DNA from: an uncultured Draconibacterium sp.
Lineage (GTDB): Bacteria > Bacteroidota > Bacteroidia > Bacteroidales > Prolixibacteraceae
Length of the DNA: 64,000 nt
Direction: 5' to 3'
Assembly (NCBI GenBank): GCA_947492175.1
Contig: CANLMQ010000022.1
Location: forward strand, 1 to 64,000
The stretch's first letter is position 1. Every line of letters begins with the position of its first letter. The notes under the pieces were generated by a model that saw only the letters and a program-made list of their open reading frames with translations, ran no database searches and had not been told where the DNA came from. Shown here in pieces: positions 17,435-26,698 of the stretch. A program made the position numbers and the translations under genes.

Positions 17435-18054
17435 TGTTTTCTAATAATTAAGTATGAACCTTTGGCTCCAGGTACTGAACCTTTAACCACTAATAAATTC
17501 TTTTCAGGAATAATTTTAATCACTTCCAGGTTTTCGATAGTAACTGTTTTACCACCATCTCTACCTGCCATGCGCATTCCTTTAAAAACACGTGAAGGCC
17601 ATGATGAAGCTCCGATAGAACCCGGTGCTCTTAACCTGTTGTGCTGTCCGTGTGTTGCATCGTTTACCCCACGGAAATTGTGCCTTTTTACAACACCCTG
17701 GAATCCTTTACCTTTTGAAACACCAACAATGTCAACATAATCCCTTTCGTGGAAAATGTCTACACCAACTTCTTGTCCCAATTCAAATTCTTCCTGAAAG
17801 GTGTTGTGAAACTCTACTACTTTACGCTTTGGAGTTGTTCCGGCCTTTTTAAAGTGACCAAATTCTGCTTTTGTGGTGTGCTTTTCTTTCTTGTCACCAT
17901 AAGCCAACTGAAGCGCTTCGTAGCCATCGGTTTCGGCGGTCTTAACTTGTGTAACAACACAAGGTCCGGCCTCAATCACAGTGCATGGGATGTTTTTCCC
18001 CTCAACACTGAATACGGATGTCATTCCGATTTTTTTTCCAATAATACCAGCCAT
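17425..18054 (-). CDS. rplC: 50S ribosomal protein L3
   Basis: 209 residues: MAGIIGKKIGMTSVFS start, and the long loop (GVSKGKGFQGVVKRHNFRG, then THGQHNRLRAPGSIGASSWPSRVFKGMRMAGRDG) approaching the peptidyl transferase centre. Located 21 bp after rpsJ; the end overlaps rplD. Confidence 0.98.
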   Translation of the reverse strand: MAGIIGKKIGMTSVFSVEGKNIPCTVIEAGPCVVTQVKTAETDGYEALQLAYGDKKEKHTTKAEFGHFKKAGTTPKRKVVEFHNTFQEEFELGQEVGVDIFHERDYVDIVGVSKGKGFQGVVKRHNFRGVNDATHGQHNRLRAPGSIGASSWPSRVFKGMRMAGRDGGKTVTIENLEVIKIIPEKNLLVVKGSVPGAKGSYLIIRKQWN

Positions 18055-18075
18055 TTTTCGACTACTTTTAAATTA

Positions 18076-18381
18076 TCAAACTTTAATTTCTACTTCAACG
18101 CCACTTGGAAGCTCAAGCTTCATTAATGCGTCGATTGTTTTAGCGGTTGAGCTGTAAATGTCAATCAACCTTTTGTAAGAAGACAACTGAAACTGTTCCC
18201 TCGATTTTTTATTTACGAAGGTTGAACGTAACACAGTAAATACTCTTCGGTGTGTAGGAAGTGGGATAGGACCACTTACTACTGCACCTGTAGTTTTTAC
18301 AGTTTTTACGATTTTCTCAGCCGACTTGTCTACCAAGTTGTGATCGTACGATTTTAGCTTAATCCTGATCTTTTGACTCAT
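18076..18381 (-). CDS. rpsJ: 30S ribosomal protein S10
   Basis: 101 residues: MSQKIRIKLKSYDHNLVDKS start, GPIPLPTHRRVFTVLRS loop. Besides its place in the 30S head it is NusE in antitermination complexes. It follows fusA by 21 bp without a tuf gene between them, so the str and S10 operons are joined directly. Confidence 0.98.
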   Translation of the reverse strand: MSQKIRIKLKSYDHNLVDKSAEKIVKTVKTTGAVVSGPIPLPTHRRVFTVLRSTFVNKKSREQFQLSSYKRLIDIYSSTAKTIDALMKLELPSGVEVEIKV

Positions 18382-18402
18382 AAGAGAAAATTGTTATAAT
18401 TA

Positions 18403-20514
18403 TTATAATAAATCTGCCTTACCTTGTACATCTTCAAGTACCTTAGTCGCTAAACTTTTTGGCACTTCAGCATAGTGGCTAAACTCCATTGAAGAAGTTG
18501 CTCTACCCGAAGAAAGTGTACGCAATACTGTTACATATCCGAATTGCTCTGCAAGCGGTACTTTTGCTGTAATAACTTTAGCACCGGCTTTGTCAACCAT
18601 TCCTGCTACTTCACCTCTGCGTCGGTTCAAGTCACCAATAATATCACCCATGTATTCTTCAGGAGTTACAATCTCCAGTTTCATTACAGGCTCTAATAAT
18701 TTTGGGCTTGCTTTTGAAGCTCCGTTACGGAATGCTTGTTTTGCACAAATTTCGAATGACAACTGGTCTGAATCCACAGGGTGGAACGAACCGTCAATCA
18801 AAGTTACTTTTAAGCTATCAACAGGGAATCCTGCAAGTGGTCCGTTACGCAAAGCTTCTTCAAAACCTTTTTGAACAGAAGGAATGTATTCTTTAGGAAT
18901 ACGTCCACCTTTTACTTCATCAACAAACTCAAGACCCTGTTTTCCTTCTTCGCAAGGTTCAATTTTAACAATGATATCTGCGAATTTACCACGTCCACCT
19001 GTTTGTTTTTTGAATACTTCACGGAATTCAATTGTTTGACTAATTGCTTCTTTGTAAGCAACCTGAGGTGCACCCTGATTACATTCTACTTTGAACTCAC
19101 GACGTAAGCGGTCGATCAAAATATCAAGGTGAAGTTCGCCCATTCCACGAATAACAGTCTGGCCTGAATCTTCGTCAGTCTGTACCTGGAACGTTGGATC
19201 TTCTTCAGCCAGTTTGGCTAGTCCGTTTCCAAGTTTATCAACATCTTTTTGCGATTTCGGCTCAACTGCGATACCAATTACCGGATCCGGGAAGTCCATG
19301 CTTTCCAAAACAATTGGATTTTTCATATCACAAAGCGTATCCCCTGTGCGAATATTTTTAAAACCAACTGCAGCACAAATATCACCAGCCTCGATTACAT
19401 CTTTTGCATTTTGCTTATTCGAGTGCATCTGGAATAAACGCGAAATACGTTCTTTTTTACCAGTACGTGCGTTTAACATTGTACCTCCGGCTTCAATTTT
19501 ACCGGAATAAACACGCATGAAACACAACCTTCCAACAAATGGGTCGGTAGCAATTTTAAATGCCAATGCAGCAAATGGTTCTTCAACATCTGCATGACGA
19601 GTGATTTCTTTATCTGATCCTAGCTCAGTTCCAACAATATCTCCACTGTCAAGCGGACTTGGTAAGAAAGCACAAACGTTGTCTAATAAACGTTGTACTC
19701 CTTTATTTTTGAAAGCTGATCCGCACATCATCGGAATAATTACTCCTTCCAATGTTGCTTTACGGATAACAACCATCATTTCTTCTTTAGTAATAGAATC
19801 CGGATCTTCGAAGAAACGCTCCAAAAGTGCGTCATCAACTTCAGCTACTGATTCTACTAATTTTTCTCTCCACTCGTTCGCCTGGTCAACCAAGTCTGCA
19901 GGAATTTCTTCCAAGCTGTAGGTTGTACCTTTGTTTTCATCATCAAACCAGCGAACTGCTTTCATTTCAATAAGGTCGATAACCCCTTCGAAACTTTCTT
20001 CAGCACCAATTGGAATTTGTACAGGAACAGGATTTGCTCCTAATTTCTCTTTAATGTCGTTATATACATTAAAGAAATCGGCACCCGAGCGGTCCATTTT
20101 ATTAACAAAAGCGATACGTGGCACTCCGTACTTTTCAGCCTGACGCCAAACAGTCTCCGACTGAGCCTCAACGCCTCCTACTGCACAAAAAAGTGCAACA
20201 GCACCATCAAGAATACGTAACGAACGCTCTACCTCAACAGTAAAGTCAACGTGTCCGGGAGTATCTATAATGTTAATTTTATGTTCTTGTTCTTTATAGT
20301 TCCAGAAAGTAGTAGTTGCAGCCGAAGTAATTGTAATACCTCTTTCCTGCTCCTGCTCCATCCAGTCCATTGTTGCAGAACCATCGTGAGTTTCACCAAT
20401 ACGGTGAGTTAATCCGGTATAAAAAAGAATACGCTCCGACACGGTTGTTTTACCCGCATCGATGTGCGCCATAATACCAATGTTTCTTGTATATTTCAGA
20501 TCTTGCTTAGCCAT
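18403..20514 (-). CDS. fusA: Elongation factor G, canonical
   Basis: 703 residues. All GTPase motifs are intact: AHIDAGKTT (P loop), RGITIT (switch I, G2), DTPGHVDF with the catalytic His (G3) and NKMD (G4). Domain IV and the C-terminal domains II-V follow. It catalyses GTP-dependent translocation. It lies between rpsG (41 bp upstream) and rpsJ (21 bp downstream). A second, divergent EF-G is encoded at 42014-44170. Confidence 0.99.
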   Translation of the reverse strand: MAKQDLKYTRNIGIMAHIDAGKTTVSERILFYTGLTHRIGETHDGSATMDWMEQEQERGITITSAATTTFWNYKEQEHKINIIDTPGHVDFTVEVERSLRILDGAVALFCAVGGVEAQSETVWRQAEKYGVPRIAFVNKMDRSGADFFNVYNDIKEKLGANPVPVQIPIGAEESFEGVIDLIEMKAVRWFDDENKGTTYSLEEIPADLVDQANEWREKLVESVAEVDDALLERFFEDPDSITKEEMMVVIRKATLEGVIIPMMCGSAFKNKGVQRLLDNVCAFLPSPLDSGDIVGTELGSDKEITRHADVEEPFAALAFKIATDPFVGRLCFMRVYSGKIEAGGTMLNARTGKKERISRLFQMHSNKQNAKDVIEAGDICAAVGFKNIRTGDTLCDMKNPIVLESMDFPDPVIGIAVEPKSQKDVDKLGNGLAKLAEEDPTFQVQTDEDSGQTVIRGMGELHLDILIDRLRREFKVECNQGAPQVAYKEAISQTIEFREVFKKQTGGRGKFADIIVKIEPCEEGKQGLEFVDEVKGGRIPKEYIPSVQKGFEEALRNGPLAGFPVDSLKVTLIDGSFHPVDSDQLSFEICAKQAFRNGASKASPKLLEPVMKLEIVTPEEYMGDIIGDLNRRRGEVAGMVDKAGAKVITAKVPLAEQFGYVTVLRTLSSGRATSSMEFSHYAEVPKSLATKVLEDVQGKADLL

Positions 20515-20555
20515 TTTATTACCAATTTTCTAATTTTTACTAAACTATCTCTAAA

Positions 20556-21032
20556 CTAAAATCTGAAATGCGCAAATGCACGGTTTGCCTCAGCCATTCT
20601 GTGCGTGTCTTCTTTTTTCTTGAAAGCACCGCCTTCTTCGTTGAAAGCAGCAACAATCTCTGCAGACAATTTATCAGCCATTGATTTACCTGAACGTTTC
20701 CGTGCAAACAAAATCATATTTTTAATACTAATTGCTGTTTTTCTTTCAGGACGAATTTCCATTGGAACCTGAAAAGTAGCACCACCTACACGACGGCTTT
20801 TCACCTCAACTGCAGGAGTGATGTTTTCCAATGCTTTTTTCCATACATCAAGAGGAGACAACTCAGTATCTTTCACTCTTTGTTCTACCATGTCAATGGC
20901 ATTATAAAATACGGTATAAGCCGTTGATTTTTTCCCATCAACCATCAGGTCATTTACAAACCTGGTTACCAACGTGTCGTTAAATTTTGGATCCGGTAAA
21001 AGGATCCTCTTCTTTGGTTTCGACTTTCTCAT
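20556..21032 (-). CDS. rpsG: 30S ribosomal protein S7
   Basis: 158 residues from the ATG at 21032 (MRKSKPKKRILLPDPKFND). The frame stays open to 21101, but that extension does not match the family. It contains GGATFQVPMEIRPERKTAISIK and ends HRMAEANRAFAHFRF. In E. coli S7 represses the str operon at the rpsL-rpsG gap; here that gap is 136 bp and holds a small hairpin (21076-21099). Confidence 0.96.
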   Translation of the reverse strand: MRKSKPKKRILLPDPKFNDTLVTRFVNDLMVDGKKSTAYTVFYNAIDMVEQRVKDTELSPLDVWKKALENITPAVEVKSRRVGGATFQVPMEIRPERKTAISIKNMILFARKRSGKSMADKLSAEIVAAFNEEGGAFKKKEDTHRMAEANRAFAHFRF

Positions 21033-21075
21033 TTTAATACTTTTTAGTGTTATCCAAATTGGCTGCCCTAAGGCG

Positions 21076-21099
21076 GTCTTCAGCTCTTCTCCGGAAGAC
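21076..21099 (-). promoter_or_regulatory. Intercistronic hairpin between rpsL and rpsG
   Basis: GTCTTC and GAAGAC form an inverted repeat with a 12-nt loop in the 136-bp rpsL-rpsG gap, by far the widest gap in the cluster. In E. coli this gap carries the S7 autoregulatory site. The position suggests a similar role but sequence similarity was not established. Confidence 0.35.
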
Positions 21100-21168
21100 A
21101 TTAGAGAGAATTACTTACTCAACCAAACCACTAGAAATAACAATAGTTAACTACTCTTTTTTACTTTC

Positions 21169-21543
21169 TTATTTTTTCGGTCTTTTCGCACCATATTTCG
21201 AACGACGTTGCGTACGTCCTTCTACACCAGCGGTATCGAGAGCACCACGAATTAAGTGATAACGCACACCAGGAAGGTCTTTTACCCTACCTCCACGAAC
21301 AAGAACAATTGAGTGCTCCTGCAAATTGTGGCCTTCTCCCGGAATATAAGCATTTACCTCTTTACCATTGGTTAACCTTACCCTTGCAACCTTACGCATT
21401 GCCGAGTTAGGTTTTTTTGGTGTTGTTGTATAAACACGAACACATACCCCACGACGCTGTGGGCATGAATCTAAAGCCGGAGACTTACTTTTCTCCACTT
21501 TACTTTGTCTTCCTTTTCTAACTAACTGTGAAATAGTTGGCAT
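21169..21543 (-). CDS. rpsL: 30S ribosomal protein S12
   Basis: 124 residues: MPTISQLVRKGRQSKVEKSKSPAL, then RGVCVRVYTTTPKKPNSAMRKVARVRL and the C-terminal RYHLIRGALDTAGVEGRTQRRSKYGAKRPK. The two streptomycin-determining lysines (TTPKKPNS and GRVKDLPG contexts) are wild type. It is the first gene of the cluster, preceded by two consensus promoters. Confidence 0.98.
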   Translation of the reverse strand: MPTISQLVRKGRQSKVEKSKSPALDSCPQRRGVCVRVYTTTPKKPNSAMRKVARVRLTNGKEVNAYIPGEGHNLQEHSIVLVRGGRVKDLPGVRYHLIRGALDTAGVEGRTQRRSKYGAKRPKK

Positions 21544-21591
21544 AACTACCTGTTTTTTATATAGTTAATAATCATTTCTCAAAATGGACTG

Positions 21592-21621
21592 CAAAATTAT
21601 GCAAAAATCCTTAATAATCAA
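21592..21621 (-). promoter_or_regulatory. Proximal rpsL promoter (Bacteroidota type)
   Basis: On the minus strand TTG (21621-21619), 19 bp, then TAATTTTG (21599-21592). This is a perfect match to the primary-sigma consensus TTG-N19-TAnnTTTG of Bacteroidota. The start of transcription would fall about 40 nt before the rpsL ATG. Confidence 0.75.
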
Positions 21622-21665
21622 TCGTTTCGAGACGAAAATGCACACTTTCCCCTTAAAACGGCTCG

Positions 21666-21694
21666 CAAAAGTACGATTTTAAATCAAAATACAA
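21666..21694 (-). promoter_or_regulatory. Distal rpsL promoter (Bacteroidota type)
   Basis: On the minus strand TTG (21694-21692), 18 bp, then TACTTTTG (21673-21666). With the proximal match it makes a tandem promoter pair for the whole 17-kb ribosomal transcript. Confidence 0.6.
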
Positions 21695-21874
21695 TAGCAT
21701 TTGAACTTTTTTTTCAAAAAATTAAGATTGGAATAGATTGAGAGAGAGGATGGTTAGAAGAATGGAGTCGAAAGAATGATTAACGGTTAAGGATTAGTGA
21801 GCAACGATTACAGATTAAATATCGCAGAACTACCGACCTCCTGATACTCTGAACCTTGTAAATTAAACGTCAAA
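21695..21874. other. Intergenic spacer between exporter operon and rpsL promoters
   Basis: Between the hlyD-like stop and the rpsL promoters. No terminator with a T-run was found for the exporter operon, so read-through towards rpsL is possible. The sequence is purine-rich (GATTGAGAGAGAGGATGG) with no convincing small gene or GG-type precursor peptide on either strand. Confidence 0.4.
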
Positions 21875-23176
21875 CTAATTAACTCGCTCCTTCCAAAGTG
21901 CTTTCAGAGGATTGAAGAAACGCTGAATCAACCGTAAATCTTCTGTAATAATTTCGGCTTGCCCCATTAATTGATTTTGCATTTGAAGATTATTATCATA
22001 GTTGGTAACCAGCCCGTTGGGAAATTCAACCTCGACCATATAAAAATTATCTTCAGGTACTAACGACACACTTTTAACCTTTCCCCGAACGAGACCAAAT
22101 TCCATATACGGATAATTATCAAACTTCACATTTACATCCAATCCTTCTTTCACTTTTCCTGAGCCTCGCACCGGCAACTCCACTTTCCCTATGACTTCAC
22201 CAACATCTTCCGGAACAATAGTAAAAGCACGATCGCCTTTGTTCAGGTTCTGATTCTCGGCATAAAAATTATTAAACGACACTACACCATCGATTGGCGA
22301 CCTGATCAAAAAAGTCAGATTCCAGTTACTCACTTCACTTTTCAGATTATTAAATGCCTCAACCAGTGCCGATTCGAATTGAATTTTATTATCATGAAAA
22401 TCTTTATCATTTTCGATTATACGCTGATCAAGCTCGCTTATATCAATTTGTTTTTGGGCCAAATCAGAACGAAGTCCGTCCAACTCTGATTTTTTGGATA
22501 ACATTTCAGACTCAGCCTTTTCGAGCTCTGTACTGGAAACCACCTCTCCTGCCAGAAGTTTTTTCTGCCGCTCGTAATTTCGTTTTTTTATCTGATACTC
22601 TTTATCCACTGCCACTTTTTGCTCCCAAAGACGGTCGTATAATATGCGGGCATTTTTCGACTGTTCTGTATACGCTTCTTCTTTAAGCTTGTAATAGTTG
22701 CGCAGATTAAACTCTTTTAGTTCTTCATATTTGGTTAAAAACTGCGAGTAGTATTCCTGAAGAGTTCCCAACTGCAAACTCCTGTTGAATTTTGTATTTA
22801 CAGCAAAATTCATTGTGTCAAACGAGGCCTGAATGTTATTTATCTGTGTATCCAATTCCAGCACATCATTATAATCGGCCGGATTTTCAATCAGTGCAAT
22901 CATCTGCCCCGTTTCCACCTTATCTTTATCTTTTACAAAAAGCCGGTGAATTTTTCCTGTCGCGCGGGCAACTAGAGTAGCCGGTGGATTTTCGGTGGTT
23001 ACTACTATATTCGATCGCAGAATATCGGGATAGTTAAAAATAACGCTAAACACAACAATCATTGCAAAAATGGCCGCAAAAACCAGAATGCCATAACGCA
23101 CCAATCGCGACGGAACTCCCCCCAGGATTTCCTGCACTTCGCTGGACCGAATTTCTATTCTCTTGTCATCTGCCAT
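21875..23176 (-). CDS. HlyD-family periplasmic adaptor of an ABC peptide exporter
   Basis: 433 residues. A short cytoplasmic N-terminus, one transmembrane helix (about 28-48), then a biotinyl-lipoyl half (ATGKIHRLFVKDKDKVETGQMIALIENP), a long coiled coil (~95-270) and the second half plus barrel (RSPIDGVVSFNNFYAENQNLNKGDRAFTI). This is the membrane fusion protein of a type I-like exporter. It starts 13 bp after the stop of the peptidase-ABC gene, so the two form one transcript. An outer-membrane TolC partner is not in the window. Confidence 0.9.
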   Translation of the reverse strand: MADDKRIEIRSSEVQEILGGVPSRLVRYGILVFAAIFAMIVVFSVIFNYPDILRSNIVVTTENPPATLVARATGKIHRLFVKDKDKVETGQMIALIENPADYNDVLELDTQINNIQASFDTMNFAVNTKFNRSLQLGTLQEYYSQFLTKYEELKEFNLRNYYKLKEEAYTEQSKNARILYDRLWEQKVAVDKEYQIKKRNYERQKKLLAGEVVSSTELEKAESEMLSKKSELDGLRSDLAQKQIDISELDQRIIENDKDFHDNKIQFESALVEAFNNLKSEVSNWNLTFLIRSPIDGVVSFNNFYAENQNLNKGDRAFTIVPEDVGEVIGKVELPVRGSGKVKEGLDVNVKFDNYPYMEFGLVRGKVKSVSLVPEDNFYMVEVEFPNGLVTNYDNNLQMQNQLMGQAEIITEDLRLIQRFFNPLKALWKERVN

Positions 23177-23189
23177 TGGTTATTCTTCA

Positions 23190-25379
23190 TTAGTTTCCTA
23201 ATTCCAACTGATTTTTTACTAACTCAAAATACTTTCCTTTTTTCGCAATCAGCTCTTCATGATTTCCACGTTCTACAATTTCGCCTGCTTCCAGTACCAC
23301 AATTTGGTCTGCATTTTTTACGGTACTTAAACGGTGCGCTACCACCACCACTGTTTTCCCTTTCGAGAACTTATCCATGTTCTCCATAATCATCTTTTCA
23401 TTATTGGCATCGAGGGCATTGGTTGCCTCGTCCAAAAACAAATAGTTGGGCGATTTATAAATGGCGCGTGCAATTAATATCCGTTGCTTTTGCCCCTGAC
23501 TAAGCCCCACTCCTTCTTGTCCGATTTTTGTATTATAACTTAATGGAAGCGACTCGATATAATCCTGAATATTGGCCATTTTTACTGCATCCAACAAACG
23601 CGTTTCGTCTACCAGTTCTTCATTTACAATAATATTTTTGGCGATACTATCGGAAAAAATAAATCCATCTTGCATAACCACACCACAATTGTTTCGCCAC
23701 ATTTTGGGAGAAAAATTTGCCAAACGTGTACCACCAACTTTTATATCGCCACTAACCGGAGGATAAAATCCCAGCAACAATTTAATAAGCGTAGTTTTTC
23801 CACTTCCGCTGGTTCCAACAATAGCTGTAGTTTTATTTTCAGGAATATCCAGATTTATATTATTTAAAACCTTTGGAGAACGAGGCCCTTCATACTGAAA
23901 CACCAGGTTTGAAATGGAAATATCTTTTTTCTCGGGCAATATTTTAACGTTGGCAGCACTTGCTTCACTTTCATCCTTTTTATCATGAATTTCGGCTAAA
24001 CGCTCCAGACTAATTTTTGCATCCTGCGCGTTGTGCATAAAACTAATAAGCTGGCGCAACGGAGAATTCAACTGTCCTATTATATATTGTATGGCCAACA
24101 TCATACCCAGTGTTAATTCGCCATTCACCACCGCAGTTGCCGAAATAATAATTATTAGAATGTTTTTTGTTTCGTTTATAAATACCGACCCGGCATCCTG
24201 GTATTGCTGCAACGACAAACTTTTAACACTTACCTTAAATAATCCGGCCTGAACCCGCTCCCATTCCCAGCGCTTTTCCTTTTCGTAGTTATTCAGCTTA
24301 ATTTCCTGCATTCCATTAATTATCTGGATAAGTTTGCTCTGATTCTCCGAAAGTTTTGAAAACCTTTTAAAATCGAGCTCTCGGCGTCGTTTCATAAATA
24401 CGTATATCCACACAAAATAAAGTGCTGATCCCATCATGAAAATAAAGAAAATAAGCCAACTATAGATTGCAAGTACTATGGCGAAAACCACCAAACTAAA
24501 TACCGAAAATAAAACACCGATTGATTGTGCCGTTAAGAAACGTTCTATTCTGTCGTGATCTTCAATACGCTGTAATATATCGCCAATCATTTTCGAATCG
24601 AAAAAACCAAGTGGCAACTTCATTAATTTGATTAGGAAATCAGATATAATTGAAATATTGATTCGGGTACTGATATGCAACAAAATCCAGGAACGTATAA
24701 ACTCTACTGACATGCGGCTGATAAACAAAACCAACTGCGCAATAAGAACCAGGTAAATAAAACCAATATCCTGGTTGTTAATACCTATATCGACCACACT
24801 TTGGGTTAAGAATGGTAAAACCAGCTGAATTAAACTACCCAGAAAAAAACCCAAAACCAGTTGAACAACAAGCTTTCTATATGGCTTCAGATAGTTTAAC
24901 ACAAAACGGAAACCGGTACGGCTTACCTTTTCATCGGCCTCTTTGTAAAAATCGGGCGATGGTTGCAATAGCAGACAAATACCTTTTTCTTCGCCGCCTG
25001 CAACCGTGGAAATCCATTTTTCACGAAATTCTTTTTCAGAATACTCCAACCTGCCAAAAGCAGGGTCGGCAACCAAAACCTTTCCTTTCTTAAATTTATA
25101 CACCACTACAAAATGTTCTTGCCCCCAATGCACAATACATGGTAGCGGCGCCTCCTTTTTTAGTTGTTCGAAAGTAATTTTAACTCCCATCGACCGCATT
25201 CCAATCGACTCGGCAGCATCGCTGATTCCAAGTAAAGAAACTCCCTCACGAGTTATATACGATTTTTCACGAAGTGATTCTGCGGTAAAATGTTTCCCGT
25301 AATATTTAGCCACCATTCGCAAACAAGTGGGGCCACAATCCATGACATCAAACTGCTGATAAAACGGGAACTTTGACAT
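23190..25379 (-). CDS. Peptidase C39-containing ABC transporter (bacteriocin/peptide exporter)
   Basis: 729 residues in three parts. The N-terminal C39 peptidase (1-130) has catalytic Cys15 in MDCGPTCLRM, a His in VHWGQEHFVVVY and Asp in ADPAFG. A six-helix ABC membrane domain (~165-450) follows, then an ATPase domain with Walker A GTSGSGKTT, signature LSQGQKQR, Walker B YLFLDEATNALD and H-loop AHRLST. Such proteins cleave double-glycine leaders and export the mature peptide. The catalytic residues are intact, so it should process a substrate, but no GG-leader precursor was recognised nearby. Coupled to the HlyD adaptor downstream. Confidence 0.94.
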   Translation of the reverse strand: MSKFPFYQQFDVMDCGPTCLRMVAKYYGKHFTAESLREKSYITREGVSLLGISDAAESIGMRSMGVKITFEQLKKEAPLPCIVHWGQEHFVVVYKFKKGKVLVADPAFGRLEYSEKEFREKWISTVAGGEEKGICLLLQPSPDFYKEADEKVSRTGFRFVLNYLKPYRKLVVQLVLGFFLGSLIQLVLPFLTQSVVDIGINNQDIGFIYLVLIAQLVLFISRMSVEFIRSWILLHISTRINISIISDFLIKLMKLPLGFFDSKMIGDILQRIEDHDRIERFLTAQSIGVLFSVFSLVVFAIVLAIYSWLIFFIFMMGSALYFVWIYVFMKRRRELDFKRFSKLSENQSKLIQIINGMQEIKLNNYEKEKRWEWERVQAGLFKVSVKSLSLQQYQDAGSVFINETKNILIIIISATAVVNGELTLGMMLAIQYIIGQLNSPLRQLISFMHNAQDAKISLERLAEIHDKKDESEASAANVKILPEKKDISISNLVFQYEGPRSPKVLNNINLDIPENKTTAIVGTSGSGKTTLIKLLLGFYPPVSGDIKVGGTRLANFSPKMWRNNCGVVMQDGFIFSDSIAKNIIVNEELVDETRLLDAVKMANIQDYIESLPLSYNTKIGQEGVGLSQGQKQRILIARAIYKSPNYLFLDEATNALDANNEKMIMENMDKFSKGKTVVVVAHRLSTVKNADQIVVLEAGEIVERGNHEELIAKKGKYFELVKNQLELGN

Positions 25380-25450
25380 AATTAGCTTTTGAAGTGGAAA
25401 GATAAAATTTTTTTCGGGTGATAAAATAATTTAAATCCCTGACTTATGAA

Positions 25451-25741
25451 CTACGCAATGATGAAAACTAACAAAATCAAAGCCGGCAAAAACCCCAATA
25501 ATGCCCATTGTCCTGCTTTATCTGCATATTTCTTTTTTTCGCCCAAATAATAAAACATACCAATAGGCAGAATAGCGACAAACAATACGGTCCCCAAATA
25601 ATTTATCAATTCTTCGGGATTCGTTAAAAACCTGAATTCACGTAGATTTTCTTCAAAATACCAAAGTCCGGCAGAAATCAGAGTTGAGATAACCAAAATA
25701 ACTATCGGAAAAATTCGGCAGCAGAGTTTATTTTTTGACAT
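25451..25741 (-). CDS. Small integral membrane protein, unknown function
   Basis: 96 residues with three predicted transmembrane helices (about 9-27, 47-65, 75-95), separated by short charged loops (EENLREFRFLTNPEE; GEKKKYADKAGQ). Two adjacent cysteines (C7, C8) precede the first helix. No family was recognised. It is transcribed in the same direction as the exporter genes, 71 bp upstream of them. Its 5' region contains a ~90-bp element shared with the leader of the sulfite-reduction operon, which hints at common regulation. Confidence 0.7.
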   Translation of the reverse strand: MSKNKLCCRIFPIVILVISTLISAGLWYFEENLREFRFLTNPEELINYLGTVLFVAILPIGMFYYLGEKKKYADKAGQWALLGFLPALILLVFIIA

Positions 25742-25788
25742 GGTTTAATTATTAATCAAAAACAAAACGACAAAACTAAGTGTTTATT

Positions 25789-25878
25789 TCATTCGTTTAT
25801 AATTGTTTATTTTTTGCAACTCATGTAACTCGCATAATCATACTCCTGTGTAATAGAAGGACTTTTTATTATGCTCGT
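25789..25878 (-). promoter_or_regulatory. Candidate structured 5' leader element, copy A
   Basis: Reading the minus strand: ACGAGCATAAT, a ~29-nt insert, ATTATGCGAGTTACATGAGTT, then an A-rich stretch ending CAATTATAAACGAATGA. It aligns over its whole length with copy B at 41506-41597 (88 versus 89 bp between shared ends). The 7-bp stem GCATAAT/ATTATGC is conserved in position but changed in sequence in copy B, with compensation on both sides. It lies about 50 bp upstream of the small membrane protein gene. Because the flanking genes diverge it could instead serve the response regulator on the other strand. Confidence 0.5.
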
Positions 25879-25965
25879 TTCACTCCATCACACATACAAT
25901 TGACACAAAAGAAAAAGTAGCAAGAGCATGAAAAGTTATTATCTTGCATTTTGAAAATTAAATCC

Positions 25966-26646
25966 ATGAAGATCCTGATTATTGAAGACGAAATTGCTCT
26001 ATCGGATGCAATGTTTCAATACCTGACCGACGAAGGTTATGTATGCGAAACTGCATATGATTACAACACTGCAGCCGAAAATATCGCACTTCATTCATAC
26101 GACTGTATACTTGTTGACATTAATTTACCAGGTGGCAGCGGCCTAGATCTTATTCGCCTGATAAAAAAAGACAATAAAAAAATGGGCATTATTATAATCT
26201 CTGCCCGCGATTCGCTTGAAAACAGAATAGAAGGCCTTGAAATAGGCGCCGATAATTATCTCACAAAACCTTTTCATCTTGCTGAATTAAATGCACATCT
26301 TAAATCGATAAACCGGAGAATAAATTTCGACGGCAACAACCAGGTGCTTATAAACGAAATTAAGATACTTCCTGATTCGCACCAGGTTTTTGTACACGAA
26401 AAAGAATTGCAACTTACCAAAAAGGAATACGAATTGCTGCAGTTTTTTATCGCAAACAAAAACAAAGTAATCACAAAAACAGGTTTGGCAGAACATCTTT
26501 GGGGCGACTACATGGACATCGCCGACTCGTTCGACTTCATTTACGGACACATAAAAAACCTACGCAAAAAACTGATTAAAAAAGGATGCAACGACTATAT
26601 TAAAACGATATACGGAGTCGGATACAAATTCGATTTGCAACAATAA
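25966..26646 (+). CDS. OmpR-family response regulator
   Basis: 226 residues from the ATG at 25966 (MKILIIEDEIALSDAM); an in-frame TTG at 25951 is less likely. The receiver domain has E7-D8, phospho-acceptor D51 (VDINLPGGSG), S79 and K101 (LTKPF). The C-terminal winged-helix effector (~125-226) includes LTKKEYELLQFFIANKNKVITK and IKTIYGVGYKF. It is followed 52 bp later by its kinase. A TATCTTGC at 25940 may be a variant -7 element. Targets unknown; the neighbouring exporter genes are candidates by location only. Confidence 0.95.
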   Translation: MKILIIEDEIALSDAMFQYLTDEGYVCETAYDYNTAAENIALHSYDCILVDINLPGGSGLDLIRLIKKDNKKMGIIIISARDSLENRIEGLEIGADNYLTKPFHLAELNAHLKSINRRINFDGNNQVLINEIKILPDSHQVFVHEKELQLTKKEYELLQFFIANKNKVITKTGLAEHLWGDYMDIADSFDFIYGHIKNLRKKLIKKGCNDYIKTIYGVGYKFDLQQ

Positions 26647-26698
26647 TAAAACAAGCCTTTTGTTTTAAAACTAACAGCTACAAAGAACAAAACTGACA

